Notes under the pieces: generated by a model | Told to the model about the DNA's origin: nothing | The model's input: the letters and a program-made list of their open reading frames with translations, nothing else | Database searches by the model: none | In this document: positions 42,851 to 51,476 of the stretch, piece by piece | Layout of the letters: each line of letters opens with the position of its first letter | Position numbering within the stretch: position 1 is the first letter of the stretch | NCBI GenBank assembly: GCA_963719325.1 | Contig: CAVRBW010000001.1 | Location: forward strand, 62,001-126,000 | Source of the DNA: DATBLE01 sp963719325 | Lineage (GTDB): Bacteria; Actinomycetota; Thermoleophilia; Gaiellales; Gaiellaceae | DNA length: 64,000 bases | Direction: 5' to 3' | Made by a program: the position numbers and the translations under genes

Positions 42851-43903
42851 TCAGGAGAGCGCGAGCTGGCGAAACGGCTCGATGTTCGAGAGCCCGACGC
42901 CGACGAGCCGTAGCGGGCCCGGCCGGTCGGCCAGCGCCCGATCGAGCAGCGTGCACGCGATCTCGCCGATTGCCTCGCCGTCGTCGAGACCCCCGGCGAG
43001 GGTCGAGGAGCGGCTCCGGATCGAGAAGTCCGGGTAGCGCACCTTCGTCGTCACCGTTCGCGCGGCCTGGCCGGTCCGGGTCAGGTGGTCGCCGAGCCGG
43101 TCCGCCATCCGTCGGAGCTCGGCGTGGAGTTGCTCGCGGTCGGCGATGTCGCGCTCGAAGGTCTCCTCGGTGGAGATCGAGATCCGCTCCACCTGCGTCT
43201 CGAGCCCACGCGGATCGATGCCGCGAGCGCGGTCGCGTAGCAGCCGTCCCACCTTGCCCGGCAGCAGGCGTCGCAGGGCCGCGTCGTCGAGCTGCGCGAG
43301 CACTCCGATCGTCGCCACGCCCGCGTCGCGGAGCCGGGCCTCGGCCCGCGGCCCGACGCCGGGGAGCAGGCGCACGTCGAACGGCGCGAGAAACGACGCC
43401 TCGCTGCCGCGGCGGACGACGGTCAACCCGCCCGGCTTGCGCCGGTCCGACGCAACTTTCGCGACCACCTTGCAGGTCGCCACCCCGATTGAGCACGTGA
43501 GGGCTGTCGCGCCGCGCACCGCCGCCTTGACGGCCTCGGCCACGCGCCGCGCGGCGAGGAAGTCCGCCGCCACCTCGCCGAGGTCGAGGTAGCCCTCGTC
43601 CAGGCCGGTGCGCTCGACCGTCGGAACGACCTCCCGCACCGCCGTCCACACCTCCTCCGAGTACTGTCGGTAGAGCGCGTGGCGAGGTCGCACGAAGACC
43701 GACTGCGGGCAGCGGCGTAGGGCCTCGGCGCAGCTCATCGCCGAGTGGATCCCGAACGTGCGGGCGACGTAGTTGGCGGTCGCGACCACGCCTCGGCCGT
43801 GCGGGTCTCCGCCCACGACGAGCGGCTTCCGGCGAAAGCTCGGCTCCTCCAGCTCCTCGACGGCGGCGAAGAACGCATCCAGGTCGAGGTGGGCGACGAT
43901 CAC
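42851..43903 (-). CDS. dinB: DNA polymerase IV (Y-family translesion polymerase)
   Basis: A 350-residue polymerase. It has the catalytic AHLDLDAFFAAVEELEEPSF (residues 5-24), RTFGIHSAMSCAEALRRCPQ, the second acidic cluster ERTGLDEGYLDLGEVAADFL and a helix-hairpin-helix LLPGVGPRAEARLRDAGVAT. The little-finger domain ends the protein (VGVGLSNIEPFRQLAL). The GTG at 43903 sets the first catalytic Asp at the normal position. It copies damaged templates without proofreading. No LexA-like box was recognised upstream, where a foldback repeat lies instead. Confidence 0.92.
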   Translation of the reverse strand: MIVAHLDLDAFFAAVEELEEPSFRRKPLVVGGDPHGRGVVATANYVARTFGIHSAMSCAEALRRCPQSVFVRPRHALYRQYSEEVWTAVREVVPTVERTGLDEGYLDLGEVAADFLAARRVAEAVKAAVRGATALTCSIGVATCKVVAKVASDRRKPGGLTVVRRGSEASFLAPFDVRLLPGVGPRAEARLRDAGVATIGVLAQLDDAALRRLLPGKVGRLLRDRARGIDPRGLETQVERISISTEETFERDIADREQLHAELRRMADRLGDHLTRTGQAARTVTTKVRYPDFSIRSRSSTLAGGLDDGEAIGEIACTLLDRALADRPGPLRLVGVGLSNIEPFRQLALS

Positions 43904-43960
43904 GACGCGTGTCCTTTCGGGTGATCTTGCCGGTCTTCTGGCGAGCGAAAAACAAGCCAG

Positions 43961-44016
43961 GCAAGGACGCAGGGGGCGCTCATATCCGAACGATATGAGC
44001 GCGACTGAGGACGCGG
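43961..44016 (+). repeat. Foldback core related to the 45409 element, opposite orientation
   Basis: GCAAGGACGCAGGG, then GCGCTCATAT and ATATGAGCGC pairing around CCGAACG, then GACTGAGGACGC. The reverse complement of 45464-45519 has the same blocks (CAAGGACGCAGGG, GCGCCCATATG, CATATGGGCGC, GACTGAGGACGC). The arms outside the core are eroded. The two copies flank hom in inverted orientation. Confidence 0.65.
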
Positions 44017-44112
44017 CATGGCGTAGCTTTGCAGCCGCCAGAAGGCCGGAGGAGATCCCCCGAAGGGACACCGGCTCAGGAGCGCGCTCGGGCGCTGAGG
44101 TAGGGTCGGGCG

Positions 44113-45408
44113 GTGGCGTCGGTCGACGTTCCGGTTGCGCTGCTCGGGTACGGGACGGTCGGCTCTGCGGTCGATCGGCTGCTCCAGGCCCAGGCGGCGG
44201 ACATCGAGCGGGCCACGGGACATCGGCTCCGCGTCGTGCGCGCACTCGTGCGCGACCCGAGCAAGGACCGGGGTGGGGTCGCAGTGACGACCGACTTCGC
44301 CGAGATCCTCGAAGACCCGTCGATCGGGGTCGTCGCCGAGGTGATGGGCGGGCTGGAGCCGGCGGGCGACCACGTCCTCGCTCTGCTCCGGGCCGGCAAG
44401 CCGGTCGTGACCGCCAACAAGCAGCTCGTCGCCCGCCGGGGCGCAGAGCTGTTCGCCGCCGCGATCGAGGGCGGTGTCCAGCTGCGCTTCGAAGCCTCCG
44501 TCTGCGCGGCGATCCCGGTGATCAAGGTCTTGCGCGAGGCGCTCGTCGTCTCCCACGTCCACCGGGTCCTCGGCATCGTCAACGGGACGACGAACTTCGT
44601 GCTCACGGAGATGGAGCGGGGCTCCAGCTACGAGGAGGCGCTGGCCGAGGCGCAGCGGCTCGGCTTCGCGGAGCCCGACCCCACCGAGGACGTCTCCGGG
44701 CTCGACGCGGCCGCGAAGATGGCGATCCTCGCGACCGTCGCCTTCGGCTCCAGGGTGACGATCGACGACGTCGCCTACGAGGGGCTCGAGCGCGTCAGCC
44801 CCGCCGACGTGGCCGCGGCGAGGGAGATGGACATGGTCGTGCGGCTGATCGGGGCGGCCACGCTCGCGGACGGACAGGTCGACGTGCGCGTGCGGCCGGC
44901 GCTGGTCGATCGCGCGCACCCCCTCGCCTCGGTCGAAGGCGCCTTCAACGCGGTGATGCTCCAGGGCGATGCAATCCGCGAGATCACGCTGGAGGGCCCC
45001 GGCGCCGGCGGGCTGGAGACGGCGTCGGCGATCGTCGCCGACATGGTCACGGTCGTCGGTACCACCGGCACCGGCTTCCTCCAGAACGACGCCTGCTGGC
45101 GGGAGCTTCCGGGCCTACCGGCCGGAGAGCTGGCCTCTCCGTTCTACGTGCGGATCGAGGTCGCCGACCAGCCGGGTGTGCTCGCGCTCGTCGCCCTTCG
45201 CCTCTCGGGTCACGGCGTGTCGGTCGCGCGCCTCGTCCAGCACCAGTCCGACGGCAGCGCGACGCTGCACATCGTCACGCACGAAGCGCGCGAGGGACGG
45301 CTGCGCGACGCATTGGCCGAGATCGACACCCTGGCCGAGACCCGGGGCTCCGCTTCGGCGCTGCCGGTGATCTCCGACCGCGGCGTCACAGAGCTCGGAT
45401 GGCGCTAA
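44113..45408 (+). CDS. hom: Homoserine dehydrogenase with ACT domain
   Basis: A 431-residue enzyme reducing aspartate semialdehyde to homoserine with NAD(P)H. The nucleotide motif is VPVALLGYGTVGSAVDRLLQ (residues 6-25). Active-site stretches are KPVVTANKQLVARRGAELFA and RVLGIVNGTTNFVLTEMERG, with DVSGLDAAAKMAILATVAFG. A C-terminal ACT domain (about 345-420, FYVRIEVADQPGVLALVALR) predicts feedback control by threonine. The GTG at 44113 gives the standard N-terminus. It leads the threonine genes hom-thrC-thrB but is separated from thrC by a 164-bp foldback element. Confidence 0.95.
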   Translation: MASVDVPVALLGYGTVGSAVDRLLQAQAADIERATGHRLRVVRALVRDPSKDRGGVAVTTDFAEILEDPSIGVVAEVMGGLEPAGDHVLALLRAGKPVVTANKQLVARRGAELFAAAIEGGVQLRFEASVCAAIPVIKVLREALVVSHVHRVLGIVNGTTNFVLTEMERGSSYEEALAEAQRLGFAEPDPTEDVSGLDAAAKMAILATVAFGSRVTIDDVAYEGLERVSPADVAAAREMDMVVRLIGAATLADGQVDVRVRPALVDRAHPLASVEGAFNAVMLQGDAIREITLEGPGAGGLETASAIVADMVTVVGTTGTGFLQNDACWRELPGLPAGELASPFYVRIEVADQPGVLALVALRLSGHGVSVARLVQHQSDGSATLHIVTHEAREGRLRDALAEIDTLAETRGSASALPVISDRGVTELGWR

Positions 45409-45572
45409 GAGCTCCTAACGCAATGAGCAGTTGTGTCCCCGGGCTGCGCTGGGCGGCGCGCCGCTGCGTCCTCAGTCGCGCCCATATGCACCGCATATGG
45501 GCGCTCCCTGCGTCCTTGCATCGCATCCACCCATCGCACCCCGGGAACGAATGCCCATTACGTTAGGAGCTC
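45409..45572 (+). repeat. 164-bp foldback (MITE-like) element between hom and thrC
   Basis: The outer arms GAGCTCCTAACGCAATGAGC and, in reverse complement, GAGCTCCTAACGTAATGGGC match 18 of 20. Pairing continues inward through CCCGGG and GTGCGATGGG-like segments to a central CGCCCATATG / CATATGGGCG stem. It begins one base after the hom TAA, and the ATG of thrC with its first seven codons lies in the right arm. No open frame. It could be a non-autonomous mobile element or a long regulatory hairpin. Confidence 0.75.
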
Positions 45573-46420
45573 TACCGGTCTCTCTCGGCGAGGGCGGCAC
45601 CCCGCTGCTGCCTGCGCCCCGGCTCTCCGAGCGCCTCGGCTGCGAGCTGTGGCTGAAGTGGGAAGGGATGAATCCGACCGGCAGCTTCAAGGATCGCGGG
45701 ATGGCGGTCGCCGTCTCGCGGGCGCTGGAACGCGGCGCGCCGGGGGTGATCTGCGCCTCGACCGGCAACACGGCGGCGTCAGCGGCCACCTATGCGGCCC
45801 GCGCAGGGCTGAGGGCCGTAATCGTCCTGCCGGCGGGCGCGGTCGCGCGCGGAAAGCTCGCCCAGGCGCGTGCGGCCGGCGCCGAGCTTCGCGAGATCGA
45901 CGGCTCCTTCGACGAGGCGCACCTGATCGCTCGTGAGGCGGCGGTGGAAGAGGGTCTCGTCAACGTCAACTCGATCAACCCCGATCGGATCGAAGGGCAG
46001 TCGTCGGCGGCGGGGGAGATCCTCGAGCAGCTGGACCGACCGCCCGACGTGGTCGCGCTGCCCTACGGCGGTGGCGGGAACACGTGCGCCTACCTTCGAG
46101 GCTTCAGCGAGGCCGGCACCAGAGTCCCGCGCTTGCTCTCGGTCCAGGCGGCGGACCGGTCGCGGACGTTCGCCTCGGCCATCCGGATCAGCGATCCCGT
46201 CCATCGCGAGCAGGCCGAGGCGGCGGCCGAGGTGGTGACTGCGACCGACGACGAGATCCTCGAGTGGTGGAGGGCGGTGACGCGCCTGGAGGGCGCGTTC
46301 TGCGAGCCGGCCTCGGCGGCTTCGGTGGCAGGTGTCGCGCACGTCCGGCCCGGAGGTCGGGTCGTCTGCGTGCTCACCGGCCACGGGCTCAAGGATCCGG
46401 ACGCGGTCGAGCGGTTGTGA
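45551..46420 (+). CDS. thrC: Threonine synthase, N-terminally short
   Basis: A 289-residue PLP enzyme converting phosphohomoserine to threonine. It shows LGEGGTPLLPAPRLSERLGC, MNPTGSFKDRGMAVAVSRAL with the PLP lysine near residue 47, ICASTGNTAASAATYAARAG, and the phosphate loop ALPYGGGGNTCAYLRGF. Actinobacterial homologues usually have about 20-30 more N-terminal residues. Here the ATG and PITLGALP are encoded by the arm of the foldback element, which seems to have replaced the native start. thrB overlaps its stop by four bases. Confidence 0.9.
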   Translation: MPITLGALPVSLGEGGTPLLPAPRLSERLGCELWLKWEGMNPTGSFKDRGMAVAVSRALERGAPGVICASTGNTAASAATYAARAGLRAVIVLPAGAVARGKLAQARAAGAELREIDGSFDEAHLIAREAAVEEGLVNVNSINPDRIEGQSSAAGEILEQLDRPPDVVALPYGGGGNTCAYLRGFSEAGTRVPRLLSVQAADRSRTFASAIRISDPVHREQAEAAAEVVTATDDEILEWWRAVTRLEGAFCEPASAASVAGVAHVRPGGRVVCVLTGHGLKDPDAVERL

Positions 46421-47229
46421 GCCCGGCGAGCCTGGTCGTCCGGGCGCCGGCGACGACGGCGAATCTCGGCCCCGGTTTCGACTGCGCCGCTCTCGCACTC
46501 GAGCTCTGGAACGAGGTCGAGGTGAGCGAGGGCGACGTCGACGTCACGCCCGACCCCGGGCATATCGGCATCCGTGCGTTCGGGCTCGTCGCCTCGCCGG
46601 CAGGGCTGGTGTTCAGATGGACGGAGCGGATCCCCCGGGCGCGAGGGCTCGGATCGAGCGCGGCGACGATCGCGCTCGGCCTCGTCGCAGCGGCGAAGTG
46701 GTCGGGCGAGGAGCTCTCGGCGGAGGACTTGCTCGCGCGCGGCGCGCCGCTCGAAGGCCACTCCGACAATCTCGCCGCCTGCCTTGTGGGCGGCGCCTGC
46801 CTGACGTGGGATGGCCGGATCGAGCGGGTCGCGGACACGCTTCCGCTGACGCCGGTCGCGGTTGTCCCCCAGGAGGAGGTGCGGACGCCCGCGGCACGAC
46901 TTGCGCTCCCGGCGGAGGTCGCGCACGCGGACGCGGCGTTCAACGCGGCCCGTGCCGCCCTGCTCGGCGCCGGCCTGGCCCGCGGAGACCCCGCGTTGCT
47001 CGGCGAGGCCTTCGCCGACCGGCTGCACGAGCCCTACCGGCCGTCGCCGGTGCTCGACGCCGTTCGCACCGAGCTCCCGACCAGTGCAGTGGGTGCGACG
47101 CTCTCGGGCTCCGGGCCGACCGTCATTGTGTGGGCCGAGGACGCCGAGGCCTGCGTCCGGGAGCTCGAGCGGCGCTTTCCGGACGAGGAGGTCCTCCCGC
47201 TGCGCGTCTCGTCGGAGGGTGCACACTGA
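46417..47229 (+). CDS. thrB: Homoserine kinase (GHMP family)
   Basis: A 270-residue kinase phosphorylating homoserine. It begins VRAPATTANLGPGFDCAALA, has the GHMP ATP loop PRARGLGSSAATIALGLVAA (about 75-94) and EGHSDNLAACLVGGACLTWD, and ends with the substrate-site ATLSGSGPTVIVWAEDAEAC. GTG at 46417 overlaps the thrC stop (GTGA). With hom and thrC it completes the path from aspartate semialdehyde to threonine. Confidence 0.94.
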   Translation: MSPASLVVRAPATTANLGPGFDCAALALELWNEVEVSEGDVDVTPDPGHIGIRAFGLVASPAGLVFRWTERIPRARGLGSSAATIALGLVAAAKWSGEELSAEDLLARGAPLEGHSDNLAACLVGGACLTWDGRIERVADTLPLTPVAVVPQEEVRTPAARLALPAEVAHADAAFNAARAALLGAGLARGDPALLGEAFADRLHEPYRPSPVLDAVRTELPTSAVGATLSGSGPTVIVWAEDAEACVRELERRFPDEEVLPLRVSSEGAH

Positions 47230-47260
47230 CGCTTCGGGCCGGTCGGGTAGCCTGACGTCA

Positions 47261-47881
47261 ATGGCCGTACCGGTCGCAGGCGAAGACGCGCTCCGCTCCC
47301 TGATCGGGGAGCCCTCGAACGTCGTCCGCTCGAAGGTGAGCGATCGCCTGAACGAGCTGACCCGCCAGTTCGTCGAGCGCTCGCCCTTCCTCTGCCTCGC
47401 CACGTCGTCCGCCGACGGCGCCTGCGACGTCAGCCCGCGTGGCGATCCGGCCGGCTTCGTCCGGATCCTCGACGAGCGCACCCTGCTCCTTCCCGACCGG
47501 CCCGGGAACCGGCTCGCCGACTCGCTGCGGAACGTGCTCCAGAACCCCCACGTCGCGCTCCTGTTCGTCATTCCCGGCGTCGGCGACACGTTCCGCGTCA
47601 ACGGCCGCGCGACGATCGTCACCGATCGCGAGCTGCTGAAGCCCTGCGCGGTCGAGGGCAAGATCCCGAAGCTCGGCCTGCACATCGAGATCGACGAGTG
47701 CTTCACGCACTGCTCGAAGGCGTTCCTGCGCGCGCAGCTCTGGGACCCCGACCGGTACGTGTCGCGGGAGGAGCTGCCCTCCTCGGGCGAGATCCTCCGC
47801 ACGCTCGACCCCGCAATCGACGCCGACGAGTACGACGCCGAGCGGGCAGAGCGGTACGCGCGGCGCGAAGGCTTCTACTAG
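47261..47881 (+). CDS. Pyridoxamine-phosphate-oxidase-like flavin protein (MSMEG_1061 type)
   Basis: A 206-residue split-barrel protein. It has TRQFVERSPFLCLATSSADG, CDVSPRGDPAGFVRILDERT and LLPDRPGNRLADSLRNVLQN, which build the FMN- or F420-binding barrel. Then IPGVGDTFRVNGRATIVTDR and the C-terminal HIEIDECFTHCSKAFLRAQL. The Cys-containing ending is characteristic of this subgroup. The function is generally unknown; a low-potential flavin reductase is likely. The ATG at 47261 lies 31 bp after thrB, so it may be co-transcribed. Confidence 0.82.
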   Translation: MAVPVAGEDALRSLIGEPSNVVRSKVSDRLNELTRQFVERSPFLCLATSSADGACDVSPRGDPAGFVRILDERTLLLPDRPGNRLADSLRNVLQNPHVALLFVIPGVGDTFRVNGRATIVTDRELLKPCAVEGKIPKLGLHIEIDECFTHCSKAFLRAQLWDPDRYVSREELPSSGEILRTLDPAIDADEYDAERAERYARREGFY

Positions 47882-47886
47882 CCCTT

Positions 47887-48615
47887 GTGACCTATCGCTT
47901 CGTCGATTGCGCCTACTCGCTGGAGCGCGTCGAGGCGGGGCGCGAGACGTACCTCGAGGCGCACGTTCCCGGCGCATCGTTCCTCGGGATCGACGAGCTC
48001 TCCGACCTGTCCGTGAAAGGGCAGGGGCGGCATCCGCTGCCGAGCCCGGAGGCGTTCGCCGAGGCAGCTTCTCGGGCCGGGATCGGCGAAGGCGTGTTCG
48101 TGGTCGCGTACGACCACGGCGGCGCCGGGGGTGCGGCGCGGTTGTGGTGGCTCCTGCGCCACTTCGGCCACGACGAGGTCGCGGTGCTGGACGGTGGGTT
48201 CGAGTCCTGGCTTGGTCCGGTGCGCGGCGGCTCGGAAGAGATCGAGCGGGCGACCTTCGTGCCGCGGCCGCGGGCCGGCGACACGATCGACGCCGACGAG
48301 CTGGCCGCGCGCCTCGGTGAGCGAGGGCTGACGGTCGTCGATGCCCGCGCGCCGGAACGCTTTCGCGGCGACCTGGAGCCGATCGACCCCGTCGCGGGGC
48401 GAATCCGGGGCGCGGTCAGCTGGCCCTACGAGGAGGCGGCGGCGGTTCCCCCGGCGGTCGCAGAGGCGGAGGAGATCGTCGTGTACTGCGGCTCGGGCAT
48501 CACCGCCTGCGTCGACCTCCTTGCGCTCGAGCGGGCCGGCCGGCCCGACGCGAAGCTCTACCCGGGCTCGTGGAGCGACTGGTCCCGGCGTGGCCTGCCG
48601 GCCGAAAGGGGCTAG
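47887..48615 (+). CDS. Sulfurtransferase, tandem rhodanese (SseA/thiosulfate type)
   Basis: A 242-residue protein with two rhodanese domains. The first (1-110) holds HVPGASFLGIDELSD and VVAYDHGGAGGAARLWWLLR without a catalytic Cys. The second (about 135-240) has TVVDARAPERFRGDLEPIDP and the active loop VVYCGSGITACVDLLALERA with the catalytic Cys. It transfers sulfane sulfur, for example from thiosulfate or 3-mercaptopyruvate. GTG at 47887 lies five bases after the preceding stop. The ending LYPGSWSDWSRRGLPAERG is typical. Confidence 0.9.
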   Translation: MTYRFVDCAYSLERVEAGRETYLEAHVPGASFLGIDELSDLSVKGQGRHPLPSPEAFAEAASRAGIGEGVFVVAYDHGGAGGAARLWWLLRHFGHDEVAVLDGGFESWLGPVRGGSEEIERATFVPRPRAGDTIDADELAARLGERGLTVVDARAPERFRGDLEPIDPVAGRIRGAVSWPYEEAAAVPPAVAEAEEIVVYCGSGITACVDLLALERAGRPDAKLYPGSWSDWSRRGLPAERG

Positions 48616-48635
48616 TCGAACCTCGTTGCGTTTCC

Positions 48636-48674
48636 AACCCGGTGTCTGGCACTGGGTTGTCACGAAACGGTGAC
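48636..48674. terminator. Bidirectional terminator-like hairpins
   Basis: AACCC/GGGTT brackets GGTGTCTGGCACT (48636-48658), followed at once by GTCAC/GTGAC around GAAACG (48659-48674). They lie between the convergent sulfurtransferase (ends 48615) and EamA (ends 48691) genes. The loop GGTGTCTGGCAC is itself partly palindromic. Likely end points for both transcripts. Confidence 0.5.
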
Positions 48675-48690
48675 GATTCGTCCACAGGGC

Positions 48691-49548
48691 TTACCGGAAC
48701 CCGCCGATGAGCGCGCCGCCGGCCACTACCAGGAGCGCGCCGAGGGCCAGGTGGCGCCCGACGAGCTCGGTGCGTCGCAGTAGGAGCACGGCGAGCAGGA
48801 CGCTGAAGAGCGACTCGGTCGCGACCAGCGGGCTGACGATGCTGACCCGCGCTCGGTAGAAGGCCTCGAAGAGGGATGCGTAGGATGCGCCCCAGAGCAG
48901 GCCCGGGAGGGCGAATGGTGCGGCCGAGCGTCTCAGGTCGGCTACGAGCCGACCCCGCCGCGTGACGGCGACGTAGGCGAGGATCACTGCCGTACCGGAG
49001 AGGATCGTCGTTGCGGCGGCGAGCTGAGGCGCGACGTCGGTGTCCGAGGCGAGCCGGCGGACGAGGTTGTCCCGGGTGGCGAAGAAGATCGTGCACGCGA
49101 ACGAGAACGTGAGCCCGATCGCCCGGAACGACTCCGGTCGCTCGCGCTCGGCGATCAACGCAAGGCCGCCGGCGACGATCAGCACCGCCCCGACGAGCAG
49201 CGGGGCCCGCACGGGCTCGTCGAGCGCGATGACCGCAATCGTCACTGCGACGAGCGGCGCCGCACCTGCGATCACCGACGCTCGGGCCGGTCCCGCCTCT
49301 CGAACTGCGAGCACGAACAGGAGCTGCGAGCCGCCCGGTGCAAGCAGGCCGGCCAGCACGAACGGAAGAAGATCGCCGCCCCATTCGCGCCCGATCGCGG
49401 CGACGAGGGCGCAGACCAGGAATCCGCAGAAGGCGGTGACGAACGCCCCGATCTCGGCGTCTCGGCTACGGCGCACCGCGAAGCCGAGGGCGATCGACAT
49501 CCCGCCGAAGAGCATGGCCGAGAGCAGTGAGAGAGCGACCCCGAGCAT
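48691..49548 (-). CDS. EamA/DMT-family transporter
   Basis: A 285-residue membrane protein with about ten helices in two EamA repeats. It begins GVALSLLSAMLFGGMSIALG. The first repeat ends near APLVAVTIAVIALDEPVRAP and the second near ATESLFSVLLAVLLLRRTEL, the conserved Pro/Glu-containing helices of the family. It is divergent from the catabolic operon at 49579, with a palindrome six bases from its start, so it may export or import a metabolite of that pathway. Confidence 0.83.
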   Translation of the reverse strand: MLGVALSLLSAMLFGGMSIALGFAVRRSRDAEIGAFVTAFCGFLVCALVAAIGREWGGDLLPFVLAGLLAPGGSQLLFVLAVREAGPARASVIAGAAPLVAVTIAVIALDEPVRAPLLVGAVLIVAGGLALIAERERPESFRAIGLTFSFACTIFFATRDNLVRRLASDTDVAPQLAAATTILSGTAVILAYVAVTRRGRLVADLRRSAAPFALPGLLWGASYASLFEAFYRARVSIVSPLVATESLFSVLLAVLLLRRTELVGRHLALGALLVVAGGALIGGFR

Positions 49549-49554
49549 CGGCCG

Positions 49555-49572
49555 AACCTAACGGGTTAGGTT
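49555..49572. promoter_or_regulatory. Perfect 18-bp palindrome between divergent genes
   Basis: AACCTAAC and GTTAGGTT flank GG with no mismatch. It lies between the EamA start (49548) and the GTG at 49579 of the catabolic operon, only a few bases from each. Such placement suggests a shared repressor operator. No regulator gene is adjacent. Confidence 0.55.
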
Positions 49573-49578
49573 CTCCTC

Positions 49579-50524
49579 GTGGCCATCGAGCGGGTCTGTG
49601 TGATCGGCGCGGGCGTGATCGGCTCGCTCTACGCGGGGCACCTCGCGCGCGACCTCGAGGTCAGCGTGCTGACCAGGCGCGAGGACCATGCGCGCGCGCT
49701 CACCGAGAACGGCCTGCGCATCTCGGGCAAGTCGGACTTCACCGCTCGCCTGCACGCGACGGCCGACCCGGCCGAGCTTCCGGAGTTCGACCTGGGCATC
49801 GTCGCGACGAAGGCGACCCAGCTCGAGGATGCGGCAGCCGGTCTGGGCGGACGCTTTCCGGACGCCACGCTGATGACGATCCAGAACGGTCTCGGTGCCG
49901 AGGAGCTCGTGCGGGGGTACGGGGCGTGGCCGCTGGTCTCCGCGGTGACGTTCATGAGCGGGGTCCGTCACGACGACGAGACACGTCGAGTACGAGCTCG
50001 ACACCGAGACCTGGCTGGGCCCGTACGCCGGCACGACCTCGTTCGAGCGGGTTCAGGAGATCGAGGAGCTGCTCGTCGCCGCCGGCCTGCGTGCCCGCGC
50101 CTTCGCCGACCTGCGGCCGGCCCAATGGTCGAAGCTGATCTTCAACGCGACCGTGAACACGGTCGCCGCCCTCACCGACCTCCCGCACGTCGGCCAGTTC
50201 GCCGCCCAGGAGCGCTCGACCGATCTCGGCCACCTGGTCCACGATCTGATGGCGGAGGGGAAGGCGGTTGCCGCCGCCGCGGGTGTCTCGCTCCACGAAG
50301 ATCCCTGGGAGATGAACGTGCTCGCGGTCAAACGCGGCGAGACCCTCGCCGCCGAGGGGCACTACGCCCACGTCCCCTCGATGCTCGAGGACGTTCGCGC
50401 CAACCGGCGCACCGAGATCGACTTCATCACCGGCGCGCTCGTGCGGGAAGCCGAGCGGCTGAACGTGCCGGTGCCGCTGCACACGGCGATGTACCGGCTC
50501 GTGAAGGCCCGGGAGTCCGCATGA
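49579..50524 (+). CDS. Ketopantoate-reductase-like dehydrogenase 1, one frameshift
   Basis: About 314 residues if one extra base near 49981 is removed; the length is 3n+1. It has the Rossmann motif RVCVIGAGVIGSLYAGHLAR (residues 5-24), FDLGIVATKATQLEDAAAGL and LMTIQNGLGAEELVRGYGAW. In the second frame come HVEYELDTETWLGPYAGTTS, QWSKLIFNATVNTVAALTDL with the catalytic Lys, and RRTEIDFITGALVREAERLN. It belongs to the ApbA/PanE family, which reduces 2-oxo acids. A second paralogue follows at 50547, so an opine- or hydroxy-acid-dehydrogenase role is more likely than pantothenate synthesis. Confidence 0.82.
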
Positions 50525-50546
50525 GTTCTTTCATGAGGGCTCTGGC

Positions 50547-51458
50547 GTGAGGGTCGCCGTGATCGGCTGCGGCGCCGTCGGGTCGCTCTTCGCCGCGAAC
50601 CTGGCCCAGCTGGAGGACGTCGAGGTCTGGGCCTACGACCTCTGGCAGCCGCACGTCGACGCGATCAACGAGCACGGCCTGCGCCTCTCCGGTGCCGGCG
50701 AGGTTCTCGGCCGGCCGCACGCGACGAGCGACCCGGCCGAGCTCCCCGCTTGCGACTTCGGGATCGTGGCGACGAAGAGCATGCACACCTCGTCCGCGCT
50801 CGAGGCGACGGCCCACGCGTTCACGGAGGGCGCCGTCTGCTCGGTGCAGAACGGCGCCGGCAACGAGGAGCTGATCGCCGAGCACGTCCGCGAGGTGATC
50901 CGGGGCACGACCTTCCCTGCCGGCCACATCGTCGAGCCCGGCCACGTCGGCTGGGACACGAAGGGCGATACGCACATCGGGCCGTTCGAGCCGAGCCCGA
51001 CCCCGATCGAGAAAGTCCGCGAGCTCGCGGGCGCGTGCACCCGCGGCGGCATGCCGACGCACGCGCTCGACGACGCCCGCGGAGCGCAGTGGCGGAAGCT
51101 GATCTTCAACGCCGCCTCGAACGCGATCGCCGCGCTGACCGGGTTCACCCACGGCCAGATCGCCGAGTTCGGGCCGACGCGCGAGCTGGCCTGGGGCGTG
51201 ATGGCGGAGGGCCGCGCCGTCGCCGACGCGCAGGGGATCGTCCTCGACATGAGCCCGGAGGAGCTGTTCGACCACGCGGCGCGCAAGGACGTCGCCTACG
51301 GCCACAAGCCGAGCATGCTGCAGGACGTCGAGGCCGGCCGCGAGACCGAGATCGACTTCCTGAACGGCGCGATCGTCGATTTCGGCAAGCGATACGGCGT
51401 CGACGCGCCGCTGAACCAGGCACTGACGCAGCTGATCAAAGCCCGGGAGTCTGCATGA
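50547..51458 (+). CDS. Ketopantoate-reductase-like dehydrogenase 2
   Basis: A 303-residue paralogue of the preceding gene. The nucleotide motif is RVAVIGCGAVGSLFAANLAQ (residues 2-21), then CDFGIVATKSMHTSSALEAT, CSVQNGAGNEELIAEHVREV and QWRKLIFNAASNAIAALTGF with the catalytic Lys. GRETEIDFLNGAIVDFGKRY closes the active site. Both paralogues end in KARESA. GTG at 50547. The two may form a heterodimer or act on successive 2-oxo or imino acids. Confidence 0.87.
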   Translation: MRVAVIGCGAVGSLFAANLAQLEDVEVWAYDLWQPHVDAINEHGLRLSGAGEVLGRPHATSDPAELPACDFGIVATKSMHTSSALEATAHAFTEGAVCSVQNGAGNEELIAEHVREVIRGTTFPAGHIVEPGHVGWDTKGDTHIGPFEPSPTPIEKVRELAGACTRGGMPTHALDDARGAQWRKLIFNAASNAIAALTGFTHGQIAEFGPTRELAWGVMAEGRAVADAQGIVLDMSPEELFDHAARKDVAYGHKPSMLQDVEAGRETEIDFLNGAIVDFGKRYGVDAPLNQALTQLIKARESA

Positions 51459-51476
51459 GCACGCTCAGGCAGACTC

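Noticed and set aside
43961..44112. Threonine attenuator or leader peptide upstream of hom
   Set aside because: A short frame starting MSATEDAAW exists, but it has no run of Thr or Ile codons and its start lies inside the foldback repeat. No alternative terminator pairing was evident.
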